The position numbers and the translations under genes are program-made. Shown piece by piece: positions 35,473 to 45,154 of a stretch of DNA of 64,000 nt. Under the pieces are notes generated by a model. It did no database searches. It worked only from the letters and a program-made list of their open reading frames with translations, and was not told the origin of the DNA. Numbering within the stretch: the first letter of the stretch is position 1; every line of letters begins with the position of its first letter. The stretch is from Clostridium_S neuense (GTDB taxonomy: Bacteria > Bacillota > Clostridia > Clostridiales > Clostridiaceae). The stretch is from contig NZ_JBJIAA010000003.1 of assembly GCF_045310695.1 (NCBI RefSeq), positions 186,001-250,000 of the forward strand, in the 5' to 3' direction.

Positions 35473-36906
35473 GTGACAAAGTTACCGGATAATTTTCTTT
35501 GGGGAGGAGCAGTAGCAGCTCATCAACTTGAAGGCGCCTATAGAGAAGGGGGCAAAGGAATCAGTGTAGCTGATGTAATGACAGCAGGAGCAAATGGAGT
35601 AGATCGTAAGATTACAGAAGGAATCTTAGAAGGAGAATATTATCCTAATCATGAAGCTATTGATTTCTATCATCATTATAAAGAAGATATTGCTCTTTTT
35701 GCAGAAATGGGATTTAAGTGTTTCAGAACATCGATAGCATGGACAAGAATTTTTCCAAATGGTGATGAATTAGAGCCAAATGAGGAAGGATTGAAATTTT
35801 ATGATGATTTATTTGATGAATGTCTAAAGTATGGTATAGAACCAGTTATTACTTTATCGCATTTTGAATTACCATATCATCTTGTCACAGAATACGGAGG
35901 TTTTCGTAATAGAAAATTAATTGAGTTCTTTGAAAGATTTGCTAAAGTATGCTTTGAGCGTTACAAGAACAAAGTAAAATATTGGATGACTTTTAATGAA
36001 ATAAATAACCAGGCAAATTATAAGAGAGATTTTGCACCATTTACAAATTCGGGTGTTTTATATAAAGCTGGTGAAGATCGTGAAGCAATAATGTATCAAG
36101 CTGCTCACTATGAACTTGTAGCAAGTGCACGTGCAGTAAAAATTGGACATGAAATAAACCCAGATTTAAAAATTGGATGTATGATTGCAATGTGTCCTAT
36201 TTATCCAGCAACATGTGCTCCAAAAGATATTTTGATGGCTCAAAAAGCAATGCAGAAGAGATACTATTTTGCAGATGTACATGTACATGGTGAATATCCA
36301 GAGCACATTAATAAATATCTTAAACGCAAGGGAATAAATTTAGATTTTACTAAGCAAGATGCAATAGATCTTAAAGAAGGATGCGTTGATTATATAGGAT
36401 TTAGTTATTACATGTCATTTGCAGCTAAGTACCACGAAGGAAATGAATCATTTGAATATGATGAAACAAGAGACTTAGTGAGAAATGAATATGTAAAGGC
36501 ATCTGAATGGGGATGGCAGATTGATCCAGAAGGACTTAGATATGCATTAAATTGGTTTACTGATATGTATCATCTTCCATTATTCATAGTAGAAAATGGA
36601 TTTGGAGCTATAGATGAAATTGGTGAGGATGGAATGGTACATGATACTTACCGTATTGAATACCTGAAGGCTCATATAAAAGAAATGATAAAGGCAGTAG
36701 ATGAAGATGGCGTTGATTTAATGGGATATACTCCATGGGGCTGTATAGATTTAGTATCAGCAGGAACTGGTGAAATGAAAAAACGTTATGGATTTATATA
36801 TGTTGATAAAGACAATGAAGGAAATGGAACATTAAAAAGATCAAAGAAAGAATCATTTGATTGGTATAAAAAGGTCATTGAATCGAATGGTGAAAAACTA
36901 GATTAA
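35473..36906 (+). CDS. 6-phospho-beta-glucosidase (GH1)
   Basis: A 477-residue glycoside hydrolase family 1 enzyme. The acid/base Glu is in WMTFNEINNQ (about residue 176), the nucleophile Glu in LFIVENGFGA (about 376). PTS partner genes downstream mean the substrate is a phosphorylated beta-glucoside such as cellobiose-6'-phosphate, cleaved in the cytoplasm. The start is GTG 35473 after GGAGGAG. The chain begins LPDNFLWGGAVAAHQLEGAY, a standard GH1 opening. First gene of a six-gene PTS operon. Confidence 0.94.
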   Translation: MTKLPDNFLWGGAVAAHQLEGAYREGGKGISVADVMTAGANGVDRKITEGILEGEYYPNHEAIDFYHHYKEDIALFAEMGFKCFRTSIAWTRIFPNGDELEPNEEGLKFYDDLFDECLKYGIEPVITLSHFELPYHLVTEYGGFRNRKLIEFFERFAKVCFERYKNKVKYWMTFNEINNQANYKRDFAPFTNSGVLYKAGEDREAIMYQAAHYELVASARAVKIGHEINPDLKIGCMIAMCPIYPATCAPKDILMAQKAMQKRYYFADVHVHGEYPEHINKYLKRKGINLDFTKQDAIDLKEGCVDYIGFSYYMSFAAKYHEGNESFEYDETRDLVRNEYVKASEWGWQIDPEGLRYALNWFTDMYHLPLFIVENGFGAIDEIGEDGMVHDTYRIEYLKAHIKEMIKAVDEDGVDLMGYTPWGCIDLVSAGTGEMKKRYGFIYVDKDNEGNGTLKRSKKESFDWYKKVIESNGEKLD

Positions 36907-36992
36907 AAGTAGAAGTATTTGTAAATATAAAAAATAATTAATAATAAAAATATTGAATTTTATAATATAATTTAAAAAATGGAGTGATTATT

Positions 36993-37310
36993 ATGAAAAA
37001 AGTGTTAATAATTTGTGCAGCAGGGATGTCATCATCTTTAATGGCAAAAAAAACAACAGAATTTTTTAAGAGTAAAGGTAAAGAAGTTACAGTAGATGCA
37101 GTATCAGCAACAGAAGGACAAGGAATGATAGAAACTAGTGATTTTGATTTATTTTTAATAAGTCCACAAACTAAAATGTATTATGCTAAGTTTGCAGAAG
37201 CTGGTAAAAAAGTGAATAAGCCAGTTGTAAGTATTCCACCACAAGCATATGTACCAATCCCAATGGGCATACAAAAAATGGCTAAACTTATTGTTGAAAA
37301 TTTAAAATAA
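36993..37310 (+). CDS. PTS lactose/cellobiose-type EIIB
   Basis: A 105-residue cytoplasmic PTS component; the phosphorylated Cys is residue 8 in VLIICAAGMSSSLMAKK. It passes phosphate from IIA to the sugar bound in IIC. GGAGTGA at 36981 precedes ATG 36993; a GTG inside this site is ignored. The length and motif place it in the cellobiose/chitobiose group. Confidence 0.94.
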   Translation: MKKVLIICAAGMSSSLMAKKTTEFFKSKGKEVTVDAVSATEGQGMIETSDFDLFLISPQTKMYYAKFAEAGKKVNKPVVSIPPQAYVPIPMGIQKMAKLIVENLK

Positions 37311-37338
37311 AATTAATTCTTTAAGGAGAGGTTTTTAA

Positions 37339-39333
37339 TTGTTAAGCAATAAAGAAAAAGCAATTTTAGAATTTTTCATAAAAAATAAAGGTAATATAAT
37401 AACTAGCAAAATGGCAGCAAGTAGTTTGAATTTATCAGATCGTACTATACGTAATTACATTAAAGGGTTGCAGGAAATATTATCAGAAAATGGTGCGGAA
37501 ATTATTGCAAGACCAGGTTATGGTTATACGCTTAAAATTAATCATGAATCTGAATTTGACACTTTCCTTGGGAAAAATGAAAGTAATTCAATGAAAAAAA
37601 ATCAACATAAATTAGATGAATCAAAAGATAGGCAGTATCATATTTTAAATAAATTACTATTCAAAGATGAATATGTTTTATTTGAAGATTTATGCGATGA
37701 ATTATATGTATCACGTTCAACATTATCAAATGATTTTTCAGAGATAAGGAAGGGATTAAAAGCCTATAATTTATCTGTAGTAAGTAAAGTAAAAAAGGGA
37801 GTCTATATTGAAGGTGATGAAAGAGATAAAAGACATTTTATAATGGATTATTTCTTTAGTAACAGTTTCAGTATTTCAATTAATAAATATGTTGGAAATA
37901 CATTGTTTTTAGGGGATATAAGTTTTGAAGAAATAACAATAATAGTTTTAGATGAATGTCGTGGAGCTGGACTTAGACTTTCGGATTATATAATACAAAA
38001 TCTAGTACTTCATATTGTTTTAGCAATTAAGCGAATAAGAGATGGATTTAATTTGCAAATAGGTGAAGTTGATACTTCTATGGAAGGCAAGCGGGAATTT
38101 GAAGTGGCTAAAAACATCTTAAAACGTATAACATTATCTAGCAATATTAAATTCCCAAAAGAAGAAGTTTATTATGTAGCCCTTCATTTAAAAGTAAAGT
38201 CTACTTCTAAAAATGCAAATGATATTGAAGTGAGCAATAATAAAAAGAAATATGGTGAATTACTAAAGATTTTACAAAATATTGAACATGATACAGGATA
38301 TCTTATAAAAAATGATCAGCAGCTTATTAATGGGCTTATGGCACATTTTTATCCTTTGCAGATGAGGCTTGAACATGGAGTTATATTGGAAAATCCATTA
38401 CTTGATGAAATAAGAGAAAAGTATAGCTACATTTTACTTCTTACCAAGCATTATCTTTCAAATATGTCATTTTTGAAGGGGTATAAAGTATCTGATAGTG
38501 AATGGGCCTATATTTGTCTGCATTTTATGGCGGCTATAGAAAGATATAAGGATAATGAAAAGCTGAATGTACTGGTAATATGTGCAACAGGATATGGTAG
38601 TGGCCAGATGCTTAGTGTAAGACTAAAGAAAGAATTTGGACAACATATTAATATTGTCGATGTAATTGGTTACTATGAAATTAATGATGAAAAACTTAAT
38701 GGAATTGATATGATTATTTCATCTATTGATTTATATACAGTTGTATTTAATATACCTGTTATAAATGTGAGTGTTTTTTTAAATGATGAAGAAATAAATA
38801 AAATTAAATTATTTATTGAAAGAAGAACATCTCAAAGTAAAAATAATGAAAAGATAAGTTCAACTATTTTATCTGAAAAGAAAGCTATGTTTAAAAAGTT
38901 TTTTAAGGAAGATTGTTTTACTATTTTAGATAAATCAACTTCAAAAGAGAAGATAGTTGAAGAGTTAGTGAACTTATTACAAAAATACGAAGAACCTGGG
39001 TATTCTAAAATTATGATGAAACAGATTGTTCAAAGGGAACTCATGAGTTCAGTCGTATTTAGTAATCAGATAGCAGTGCCTCATCCAGCTAAATCACTAG
39101 GGAAAAGTGCACATGTTGCTGTAGCTATAGTAAGGGATGGAGTAAAATGGAGTGATGGCTTTTCAAAAATAAAATTTGTATTTTTATTATCTCCATCTAA
39201 AATAGAAAATGCTGATTTAAAATATATTACTAGAGCTATTGTTTCATTAACAGAAGATGATGACATGCAGAAAAAATTATTAGCGTGTGAAAACTTTAAG
39301 CAATTTGAAGATATATTTACAGAATTAATTTAA
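37339..39333 (+). CDS. PRD-containing transcriptional activator (LicR/MtlR type)
   Basis: This 664-residue regulator has two helix-turn-helix units (about residues 1-60 and 100-150), two PTS regulation domains (about 185-405), a IIB-like domain with Cys near 414 in VLVICATGYGSGQM, and a C-terminal IIA(fru/mtl)-like domain with His near 580 in QIAVPHPAKS. Phosphorylation of these sites by the PTS would adjust its activity to sugar supply. It sits inside the operon it probably activates. The start is TTG 37339, nine bases after AGGAGAGG. Confidence 0.93.
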   Translation: MLSNKEKAILEFFIKNKGNIITSKMAASSLNLSDRTIRNYIKGLQEILSENGAEIIARPGYGYTLKINHESEFDTFLGKNESNSMKKNQHKLDESKDRQYHILNKLLFKDEYVLFEDLCDELYVSRSTLSNDFSEIRKGLKAYNLSVVSKVKKGVYIEGDERDKRHFIMDYFFSNSFSISINKYVGNTLFLGDISFEEITIIVLDECRGAGLRLSDYIIQNLVLHIVLAIKRIRDGFNLQIGEVDTSMEGKREFEVAKNILKRITLSSNIKFPKEEVYYVALHLKVKSTSKNANDIEVSNNKKKYGELLKILQNIEHDTGYLIKNDQQLINGLMAHFYPLQMRLEHGVILENPLLDEIREKYSYILLLTKHYLSNMSFLKGYKVSDSEWAYICLHFMAAIERYKDNEKLNVLVICATGYGSGQMLSVRLKKEFGQHINIVDVIGYYEINDEKLNGIDMIISSIDLYTVVFNIPVINVSVFLNDEEINKIKLFIERRTSQSKNNEKISSTILSEKKAMFKKFFKEDCFTILDKSTSKEKIVEELVNLLQKYEEPGYSKIMMKQIVQRELMSSVVFSNQIAVPHPAKSLGKSAHVAVAIVRDGVKWSDGFSKIKFVFLLSPSKIENADLKYITRAIVSLTEDDDMQKKLLACENFKQFEDIFTELI

Positions 39334-39354
39334 GAATGAAAGGAAGTAATAGTT

Positions 39355-39696
39355 ATGACAAAAGACGATTTACAAGAAGTAGCATTTGAAATTATACTTC
39401 ATAGTGGTGATGCAAGAACTGTAGTTCATGAAGGACTTGATCTAATGAATAAGGGAAAATTTGAAGAAGCAGAAAAGAAAATGGAAGATGCAAATAATAA
39501 ACTTCTAGAAGCACATAAATCACAAACAAAGTTACTTCAAGATTATGCAAATGGTGATGAAATAACTATGGAAATTATCATGGTTCATGCTCAAGATCAT
39601 TTAATGACAACAATGGCAATTAAAGAAATGGCAATTGAATTCTTGAAAATGTATAAGCAAATCTATGAATTGAAAAATGGAGAAGTTAATGCATAG
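39355..39696 (+). CDS. PTS lactose/cellobiose-type EIIA
   Basis: A 113-residue helical PTS protein with the active His near residue 78 in MVHAQDHLMTT, and a final helix of the LacIIA type. It takes phosphate from HPr and gives it to IIB. GAAAGGAAG precedes the ATG. Its last codons overlap the ribosome site and start of the next gene, which indicates coupling. Confidence 0.94.
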   Translation: MTKDDLQEVAFEIILHSGDARTVVHEGLDLMNKGKFEEAEKKMEDANNKLLEAHKSQTKLLQDYANGDEITMEIIMVHAQDHLMTTMAIKEMAIEFLKMYKQIYELKNGEVNA

Positions 39697-40189
39697 GGAT
39701 GCAAAAGAGAAACTTGAAAAGAGACAGAAAGAAACAAGTTTAAAGACAATGTACTTTAACAGATTTCTGTTAGTTCGATATGTCACAGCAGGTTTCTTCT
39801 TTGCAAATTTATATTGGTTCTGTTCTCTTTTAATGAGCTACAAAGCATGGGCCTTAGTACCAGGATTTAATTTAATATTTATAATAAGAGCTATATGGGA
39901 ACAATGTACGATGTTTAGTTCACCTATTGATAATGCCAAGAAAACAATTTTAGCATATAAAGTAATATTGAGCATTAATGTAATACTTTTAGCAGCTTTA
40001 TTCACACCATTGTTTGGTAAGTTATTTCCGTTTTTAACAAACAGCACTAAATCACATGCATTTATTTTAGGAATTATTTTTGTTGAATTGCTTTTTTGTG
40101 GAGTTATGTTGAAACGATTACACCAAATAAATAACCGTACTGATAGACAATTTCAATATATAAAACAATACGAAAAAAGTATTAATTAA
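39689..40189 (+). CDS. Unknown membrane protein inside the PTS operon
   Basis: I do not recognise this 166-residue protein. A charged N-terminus (about 20 residues, rich in Lys and Glu) precedes about four hydrophobic segments (near 30-48, 52-72, 88-112 and 120-142) and a basic tail. ATG 39689 lies six bases after GGAG; the gene overlaps the IIA stop by eight bases, and IIC starts 18 bases later. Its place between IIA and IIC suggests a helper for the permease or its assembly; this is inference only. Confidence 0.8.
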   Translation: MHRDAKEKLEKRQKETSLKTMYFNRFLLVRYVTAGFFFANLYWFCSLLMSYKAWALVPGFNLIFIIRAIWEQCTMFSSPIDNAKKTILAYKVILSINVILLAALFTPLFGKLFPFLTNSTKSHAFILGIIFVELLFCGVMLKRLHQINNRTDRQFQYIKQYEKSIN

Positions 40190-40207
40190 GAAAAGGGGAG
40201 AAATACT

Positions 40208-41590
40208 ATGGAAAACACAAATAAGGGTTTTCAATTCTTAGAGAAATATCTAATGGGACCTATGGGAAAAGTATCACAGTTACGTCTTGTTCGTGCAGTT
40301 ATGGCTGCAGGTATGGCATCTATTCCGTTTACAATTGTAGGATCGATGTTCCTTGTACTGAACATATTACCTCAAACAATGACTTTCTTAACAGATATTT
40401 TTAACAACACATTTTTCCGTATAAGTGATTTGTACATGTTAGCAAATAAATGTACAATGGGAATTTTAGCTCTTTACTTCTGTCTTGTCATTGGATATGA
40501 GTATACAAAGATTATTGTAGATGAAGAAGGTTTAAATCTTAATCCATTAAATGGAGCACTTCTTTCTATGTTTGCATTTTTTATGACTATTCCAGAATTA
40601 GTTTTATCAGATGGTAAAATAAAATTAATCAATGAAATTACTAAGGATACTAAAATAATCAATGGTTGGGATATTGGTGGAGATGGTGTAACTCGTCTGG
40701 GTACTACTGGAATATTTACCGCAATTATTATGGCTGTTGTAGCCGTAAATTTATACCGTGCATGTGTAAAGCATAATTTAATTATCAAAATGCCAGATGC
40801 CGTTCCAGAAGGAGTAGCACGTTCATTTACTGCATTAATTCCAGCATTCTTTGTGGCATTTGTTGTATTATTTATCAATGGTGTATTTGTTGCTTTGGGA
40901 ACAGATATATTTAAGGTTATAGCAGTACCATTTAGTTTTGTAACAAAGCTTGCAAATAGCTGGATTGGAATATTAGTAATTTACTTCTTAATTCATGCTT
41001 TATGGATTGTAGGTATTCATGGTGCAAATATTATAAGTTCATTCTTAACTCCAATTGTATTATCAAATATGACATTGAATATGAAAGGTGCAAACATTCC
41101 ATTTGCAGGTGAATTCCAAAACTCATTTGTTATCATGGGAGGTTCTGGTGCTACACTCGGACTTACAATATTTGTTGCATTCTTAGCAAGATCAGAACAA
41201 TTAAAAGTTTTAGGTCGTGCAGGTGTTGTACCTTCAATATTTAACATTAACGAACCGATGATATTTGGATTACCAATAATCTATAACCCATATCTTGCAA
41301 TTCCATTTTTCTTAGCACCAATGGTATGTGCATCAACTGCTTACTGGGCTATTACATTACACTTGGTTAGGCCAATAATCGCACAAGTTCCATGGCCATC
41401 ACCAATTGGTATTGGAGCATTCATAGGAACAGCAGGAGATTTTAGAGCAATATTATTAGCATTATTAAACGGTGTACTTGCATTCTTAATTTACTTCCCA
41501 TTTATCAAAATGTATGATGCTAAATTAGTAAAAGAGGAACAAACAAATGCTGAAGGATCATTAGATGAAGAATTAAATTTAGATTTATAA
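40208..41590 (+). CDS. PTS cellobiose-type EIIC permease
   Basis: A 460-residue membrane permease with about ten helices. Family features include the N-terminal LEKYLMGPMGKVSQLRLVRAV, the IHGANIISSFLTPIVLSN block and the NINEPMIFGLPIIYNP substrate-binding segment (near residue 345). It transports and phosphorylates the beta-glucoside together with IIB. AAGGGGAG precedes the ATG. Last gene of the operon, followed by a strong terminator. Confidence 0.95.
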   Translation: MENTNKGFQFLEKYLMGPMGKVSQLRLVRAVMAAGMASIPFTIVGSMFLVLNILPQTMTFLTDIFNNTFFRISDLYMLANKCTMGILALYFCLVIGYEYTKIIVDEEGLNLNPLNGALLSMFAFFMTIPELVLSDGKIKLINEITKDTKIINGWDIGGDGVTRLGTTGIFTAIIMAVVAVNLYRACVKHNLIIKMPDAVPEGVARSFTALIPAFFVAFVVLFINGVFVALGTDIFKVIAVPFSFVTKLANSWIGILVIYFLIHALWIVGIHGANIISSFLTPIVLSNMTLNMKGANIPFAGEFQNSFVIMGGSGATLGLTIFVAFLARSEQLKVLGRAGVVPSIFNINEPMIFGLPIIYNPYLAIPFFLAPMVCASTAYWAITLHLVRPIIAQVPWPSPIGIGAFIGTAGDFRAILLALLNGVLAFLIYFPFIKMYDAKLVKEEQTNAEGSLDEELNLDL

Positions 41591-41630
41591 TTAGAATAGA
41601 AATATAAATTGTTTACTAGATGGTAAGGAT

Positions 41631-41672
41631 GTGCCGTATTAGTGTAAAAAATATGCTAATACGGCACCTTTA
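41631..41672 (+). terminator. Terminator of the PTS operon
   Basis: GTGCCGTATTAG (41631-41642) is a perfect match to CTAATACGGCAC (41656-41667), then CTTTATTTATT. The following 175 bases to the next gene hold no clear feature. Confidence 0.88.
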
Positions 41673-41847
41673 TTTATTTTTTTCCTATATTATATAATTT
41701 ACCGTTTACAATTCAAGTATTGTATTAATAAATAGCTTGTATTAAAATAAACAAGGGAAAATCATGAATTTATTTTATATGCTAGCGTATATATTTAATA
41801 AATAAATTTGGTTAAAAATAACAAATGAAAAGGAAGCGAATATAATA

Positions 41848-43224
41848 ATGAGTTCTCAAAATCGTAACGTAGATATGTGTAACGGCCCGTTGTTCAAGAA
41901 GATATTTATTTTTGCTTTGCCTATTATGGCAATGTATATATTGCAGTTGATGTTCAATACTGCCGATATGGTGGTGGTAGGACATTTTTCAGGAAGAAAG
42001 GCATTAGCTGCAGTTGGAGCAACCGGTTCACTTATTAATCTTATTATAGCTTTATTTATGGGATTATCAGTAGGTACCACTGTCGTTGTAGCTAGGGATT
42101 GTGGTGCGGAGCGTAAAGCTGATGTAAGTAGATCCGTTCATACGTCTATTGCAATTAGCATCATTGGTGGATTCATTGTTATGGTCATAGGTATTATATT
42201 TTGTAGGCCACTTCTTAAGATGATGGGTACGCCAGAGGATATTATCGGGCTGTCCACAATATATATGAAAATATATTTTATTAGTACACCTGCTAACATG
42301 GTATACAATTTTGCAGCAGCTATTTTACGTGCTGTAGGTGATAGCCGTCGTCCAATGTATTATCTTATTATTGCAGGTACAATACATGTAATATTTAATC
42401 TTTTTTTTGTGATTGTACTCCATATGGGGGTAGCTGGCGTGGCATCTGCTACAGTAATTTCAGAGTATATCTCGGTGGGGCTTATTATTATTTGTCTATG
42501 CAGATATGAGGGAGCTATACGTTTTATACCACGTAAAATGTGCATTGATAAGCATAAGCTAAAGGACATTGTGAGAATTGGTTTGCCAGCAGGAATGCAG
42601 GGATTATTGTTTTCTATTTCCAATGTATTAATCCAATCAGCAGTTAATTCCTTTGGATCAATTATGGTGGCTGCTAGTGCAGCTGCAAGCAATGTTGAAA
42701 ACTATGTCGGTACTACAATGAATGCTTATTATAATGCAGCAATTTCTTTTGCTGGACAGAATATGGGAGCGAAGAAATATGATAGAATTGATACCATTGC
42801 AAAAGTGTGTACAGTGTTAATTTTTACTACATGGATTATTTTAGGTGGTGCCACGGTGATTTTTGGAAAACAACTGCTTGGGATTTTCACATCTGATCCA
42901 CAGGTCATTAAGCTTGGATATTTGCGTATTGGTATAATGATGGTTGCATACTTCACCTGCGGCATGATGAACGTGTACCCAGGGCTTACCCGTGCCATGG
43001 GCTATTCTATATCGCCTATGATTTCAACACTAGTGGGTGCTTGTATTATGCGAATTATTTGGCTAGCTACAATTTTTACTTGGCATCATACGGAGATTAT
43101 GCTTTTTGCTTGCTACCCGGTTACTTGGGCACTGGCGGGAATTGGGCAGGTAGGTATTTTCTTTTATGCTAGACGAAAGATTCGAAAATCCAATATGCCA
43201 AAGATTAAGAGTGCAGATATATAG
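41848..43224 (+). CDS. MATE-family efflux transporter
   Basis: This 458-residue protein has twelve predicted helices in two halves, each with MATE-type motifs (NTADMVVVGHFSG near residue 38, AAILRAVGDSRRPMYY near 155, and the second-half FAGQNMGAKKYDRI). It would exchange drugs or metabolites for Na+ or H+. The cargo cannot be told. GGAAG is ten bases before the ATG. It stands alone. Arg codons include many CGT, unlike the AGA-rich surroundings. A second MATE gene lies at 46671. Confidence 0.92.
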   Translation: MSSQNRNVDMCNGPLFKKIFIFALPIMAMYILQLMFNTADMVVVGHFSGRKALAAVGATGSLINLIIALFMGLSVGTTVVVARDCGAERKADVSRSVHTSIAISIIGGFIVMVIGIIFCRPLLKMMGTPEDIIGLSTIYMKIYFISTPANMVYNFAAAILRAVGDSRRPMYYLIIAGTIHVIFNLFFVIVLHMGVAGVASATVISEYISVGLIIICLCRYEGAIRFIPRKMCIDKHKLKDIVRIGLPAGMQGLLFSISNVLIQSAVNSFGSIMVAASAAASNVENYVGTTMNAYYNAAISFAGQNMGAKKYDRIDTIAKVCTVLIFTTWIILGGATVIFGKQLLGIFTSDPQVIKLGYLRIGIMMVAYFTCGMMNVYPGLTRAMGYSISPMISTLVGACIMRIIWLATIFTWHHTEIMLFACYPVTWALAGIGQVGIFFYARRKIRKSNMPKIKSADI

Positions 43225-43232
43225 ATAAGATA

Positions 43233-43410
43233 GAAGTTGTGAAGTAACAATGCTTCATCGCGTTAAAAAAATCCTATAAATCTAAGGTTCAAAAATCATA
43301 AAATACTAAAATATTTCAATAACTCGCTATCGCTCAAACAGATTGAAATATCTAAGCATTTTACAATTATCATCTTAGATTTATTAGCTTTATTTAATAT
43401 CTGAAATTAA
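43233..43410. repeat. Palindromic repeat, copy 3
   Basis: Starts GAAGTTGTGAAGTAACAATG; the central hairpin AAATATTTCAAT/ATTGAAATAT surrounds AACTCGCTATCGCTCAAACAG, almost the loop of copy 1. Right end TTTATTAGCTTTATTTAATA is the reverse complement of the block at 55198-55217. It fills the space after the first MATE gene; the rest to 43617 is AT-rich. Confidence 0.75.
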
Positions 43411-43617
43411 TATCACCTCGATAAATTTCAGTTTATTGAGATGAATTTGGTAGTTCTAATCTTAATATTCCGAGTTATCTATAGAGATTTTTTTATAAAT
43501 GTCTCCGGTAAAAAGACAAAAGTCTAAAATTGTGCTATTATATTATTAGAACGATAAACAAGTGTCTATGTATAGGAAACAATTTGTTAATGGACATTTT
43601 TGAGGGGAGACGTTTTG

Positions 43618-45021
43618 ATGGAAGAAAAAGAGTTGTCACGAGGATTAAAGGCACGTCATATTGAATTGATTGCCTTGGGTGGAACAATTGGTGTTGGTTT
43701 GTTTATGGGGTCAGCTAGCACAATTAAATGGGCTGGACCGTCAGTGTTGCTTGCGTATGGAGTAGCTGGAATTGCTATGTACATAATTATGAGAATTATG
43801 GGAGAAATGCTTTATCTGGAACCACTGGCAGGATCTTTTGCAAATTATGCTAATAAATATATATCTCATTTAGCTGGATATATGACAGCTTGGTGTTATT
43901 GGTTTATGTGGGTAGCTATTGGTATGTCAGAAATCACTGCTATAGGAATCTATGTGAATTATTGGTTTCCGCACTTACCATCTTGGATTCCTGCTTTAAT
44001 CGGTTTGGCTATTATATCTGCTGCCAATATGGCTTCAGTTAAATTTTATGGAGAATTTGAATTTTGGTTTTCTTTGGTTAAGGTTGTTACTATTATAGCT
44101 ATGCTTATAATTGGATTTGGTTTGATTTTCTTTGGTTTTGGAAACCATGGCGTAGCTATAGGTTTGAAAAATCTTACAGCACATGGAGGATTCTTTGCTG
44201 GAGGCCTAAAGGGCTGGCTATTTGCATTATGTATGGTAACAGCATCATATCAAGGGGTAGAACTCATAGGTATAACTGCCGGCGAAGCACAAGATCCTAA
44301 AAATACCTTAATGAAAGCAACGAAAAATATAATTTGGCGTATACTCATTTTCTATGTTGGTGCTATATTTGTAATTGTAACTATATATCCATGGAATAAA
44401 ATTGGTACACTTGGAAGTCCATTTGTTTTGACTTTCTCTAAGATTGGGATTACTGCCGCTGCTGGTATTGTTAATTTTGTAGTACTTACAGCTGCAATGT
44501 CAGGTTGTAACAGCGGAATTTACAGCTGTGGTCGTATGCTTTATACTTTATCTAAGAATGGGCAAGCACCTAAATTTCTTGGTAAATTAAACAAAGATGG
44601 TGTTCCAGCTAATGCTATTAGGACAACTTTGATTTGTTTACTTATTGGTGTGATTTTAAATTATATTTATCCAAATTCTAAATTATTTGTTTATATTTAT
44701 AGTGCTAGTGTTTTTCCAGGTATGATTCCTTGGATTGTTTTGTGTATTAGCCAAATAAAATTTAGAAAAGAACATGCAGATGAAATGGCAGCGCATCCTT
44801 TTAAATCAAAGTTATTTCCATATGCTAATTATGTTGTAGTTGCATACCTTTGCTTAGTTTTAATTGGTATGTGCATTAACAGTACAACACAGGTATCTCT
44901 ATTTATTGGAATTGTGTTTTGTGTAATTATTACTATAGGATATTTTGCCTTTGGTATTTATAAGGGGAATAATCTTAAAGAAGAATTTGAAGATAAAAAA
45001 GTATTGAGTGAGGAAAGATAA
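43618..45021 (+). CDS. Amino-acid permease (APC superfamily, AAT/GABA-permease type)
   Basis: A 467-residue transporter with twelve predicted helices. LKARHIELIALGGTIGVGLF opens the first helix, GPSVLLAYGVAGIAMY and the ELIGITAGEAQDPK motif are those of amino-acid/H+ symporters of the AAT group (lysine, proline, GABA, aromatic). ATG 43618 is preceded by GAGGGGAG; the upstream TTG (43600) touches that site. Substrate not predictable. Followed after about 130 bases by a small haem-type membrane protein gene, not clearly linked. Confidence 0.92.
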   Translation: MEEKELSRGLKARHIELIALGGTIGVGLFMGSASTIKWAGPSVLLAYGVAGIAMYIIMRIMGEMLYLEPLAGSFANYANKYISHLAGYMTAWCYWFMWVAIGMSEITAIGIYVNYWFPHLPSWIPALIGLAIISAANMASVKFYGEFEFWFSLVKVVTIIAMLIIGFGLIFFGFGNHGVAIGLKNLTAHGGFFAGGLKGWLFALCMVTASYQGVELIGITAGEAQDPKNTLMKATKNIIWRILIFYVGAIFVIVTIYPWNKIGTLGSPFVLTFSKIGITAAAGIVNFVVLTAAMSGCNSGIYSCGRMLYTLSKNGQAPKFLGKLNKDGVPANAIRTTLICLLIGVILNYIYPNSKLFVYIYSASVFPGMIPWIVLCISQIKFRKEHADEMAAHPFKSKLFPYANYVVVAYLCLVLIGMCINSTTQVSLFIGIVFCVIITIGYFAFGIYKGNNLKEEFEDKKVLSEER

Positions 45022-45060
45022 TTTGAGTTTGTGAAAATATTAAAATTTATGTTTATTTTT

Positions 45061-45100
45061 ATAGAAATTTTATCTCGATAATTAATCTAGAAATAAAAAC
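45061..45100. repeat. 40-base repeat shared with 35065-35103
   Basis: TAGAAATTTTATCTCGATAATTA then AGAAATAAAAA, matching the intergenic region after tmRNA. It lies ahead of the next gene. Confidence 0.5.
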
Positions 45101-45154
45101 GCAAAAGTATAGAATTAGTAGTAAATAAATTTTGTGATTATAGGAGACTTTATT

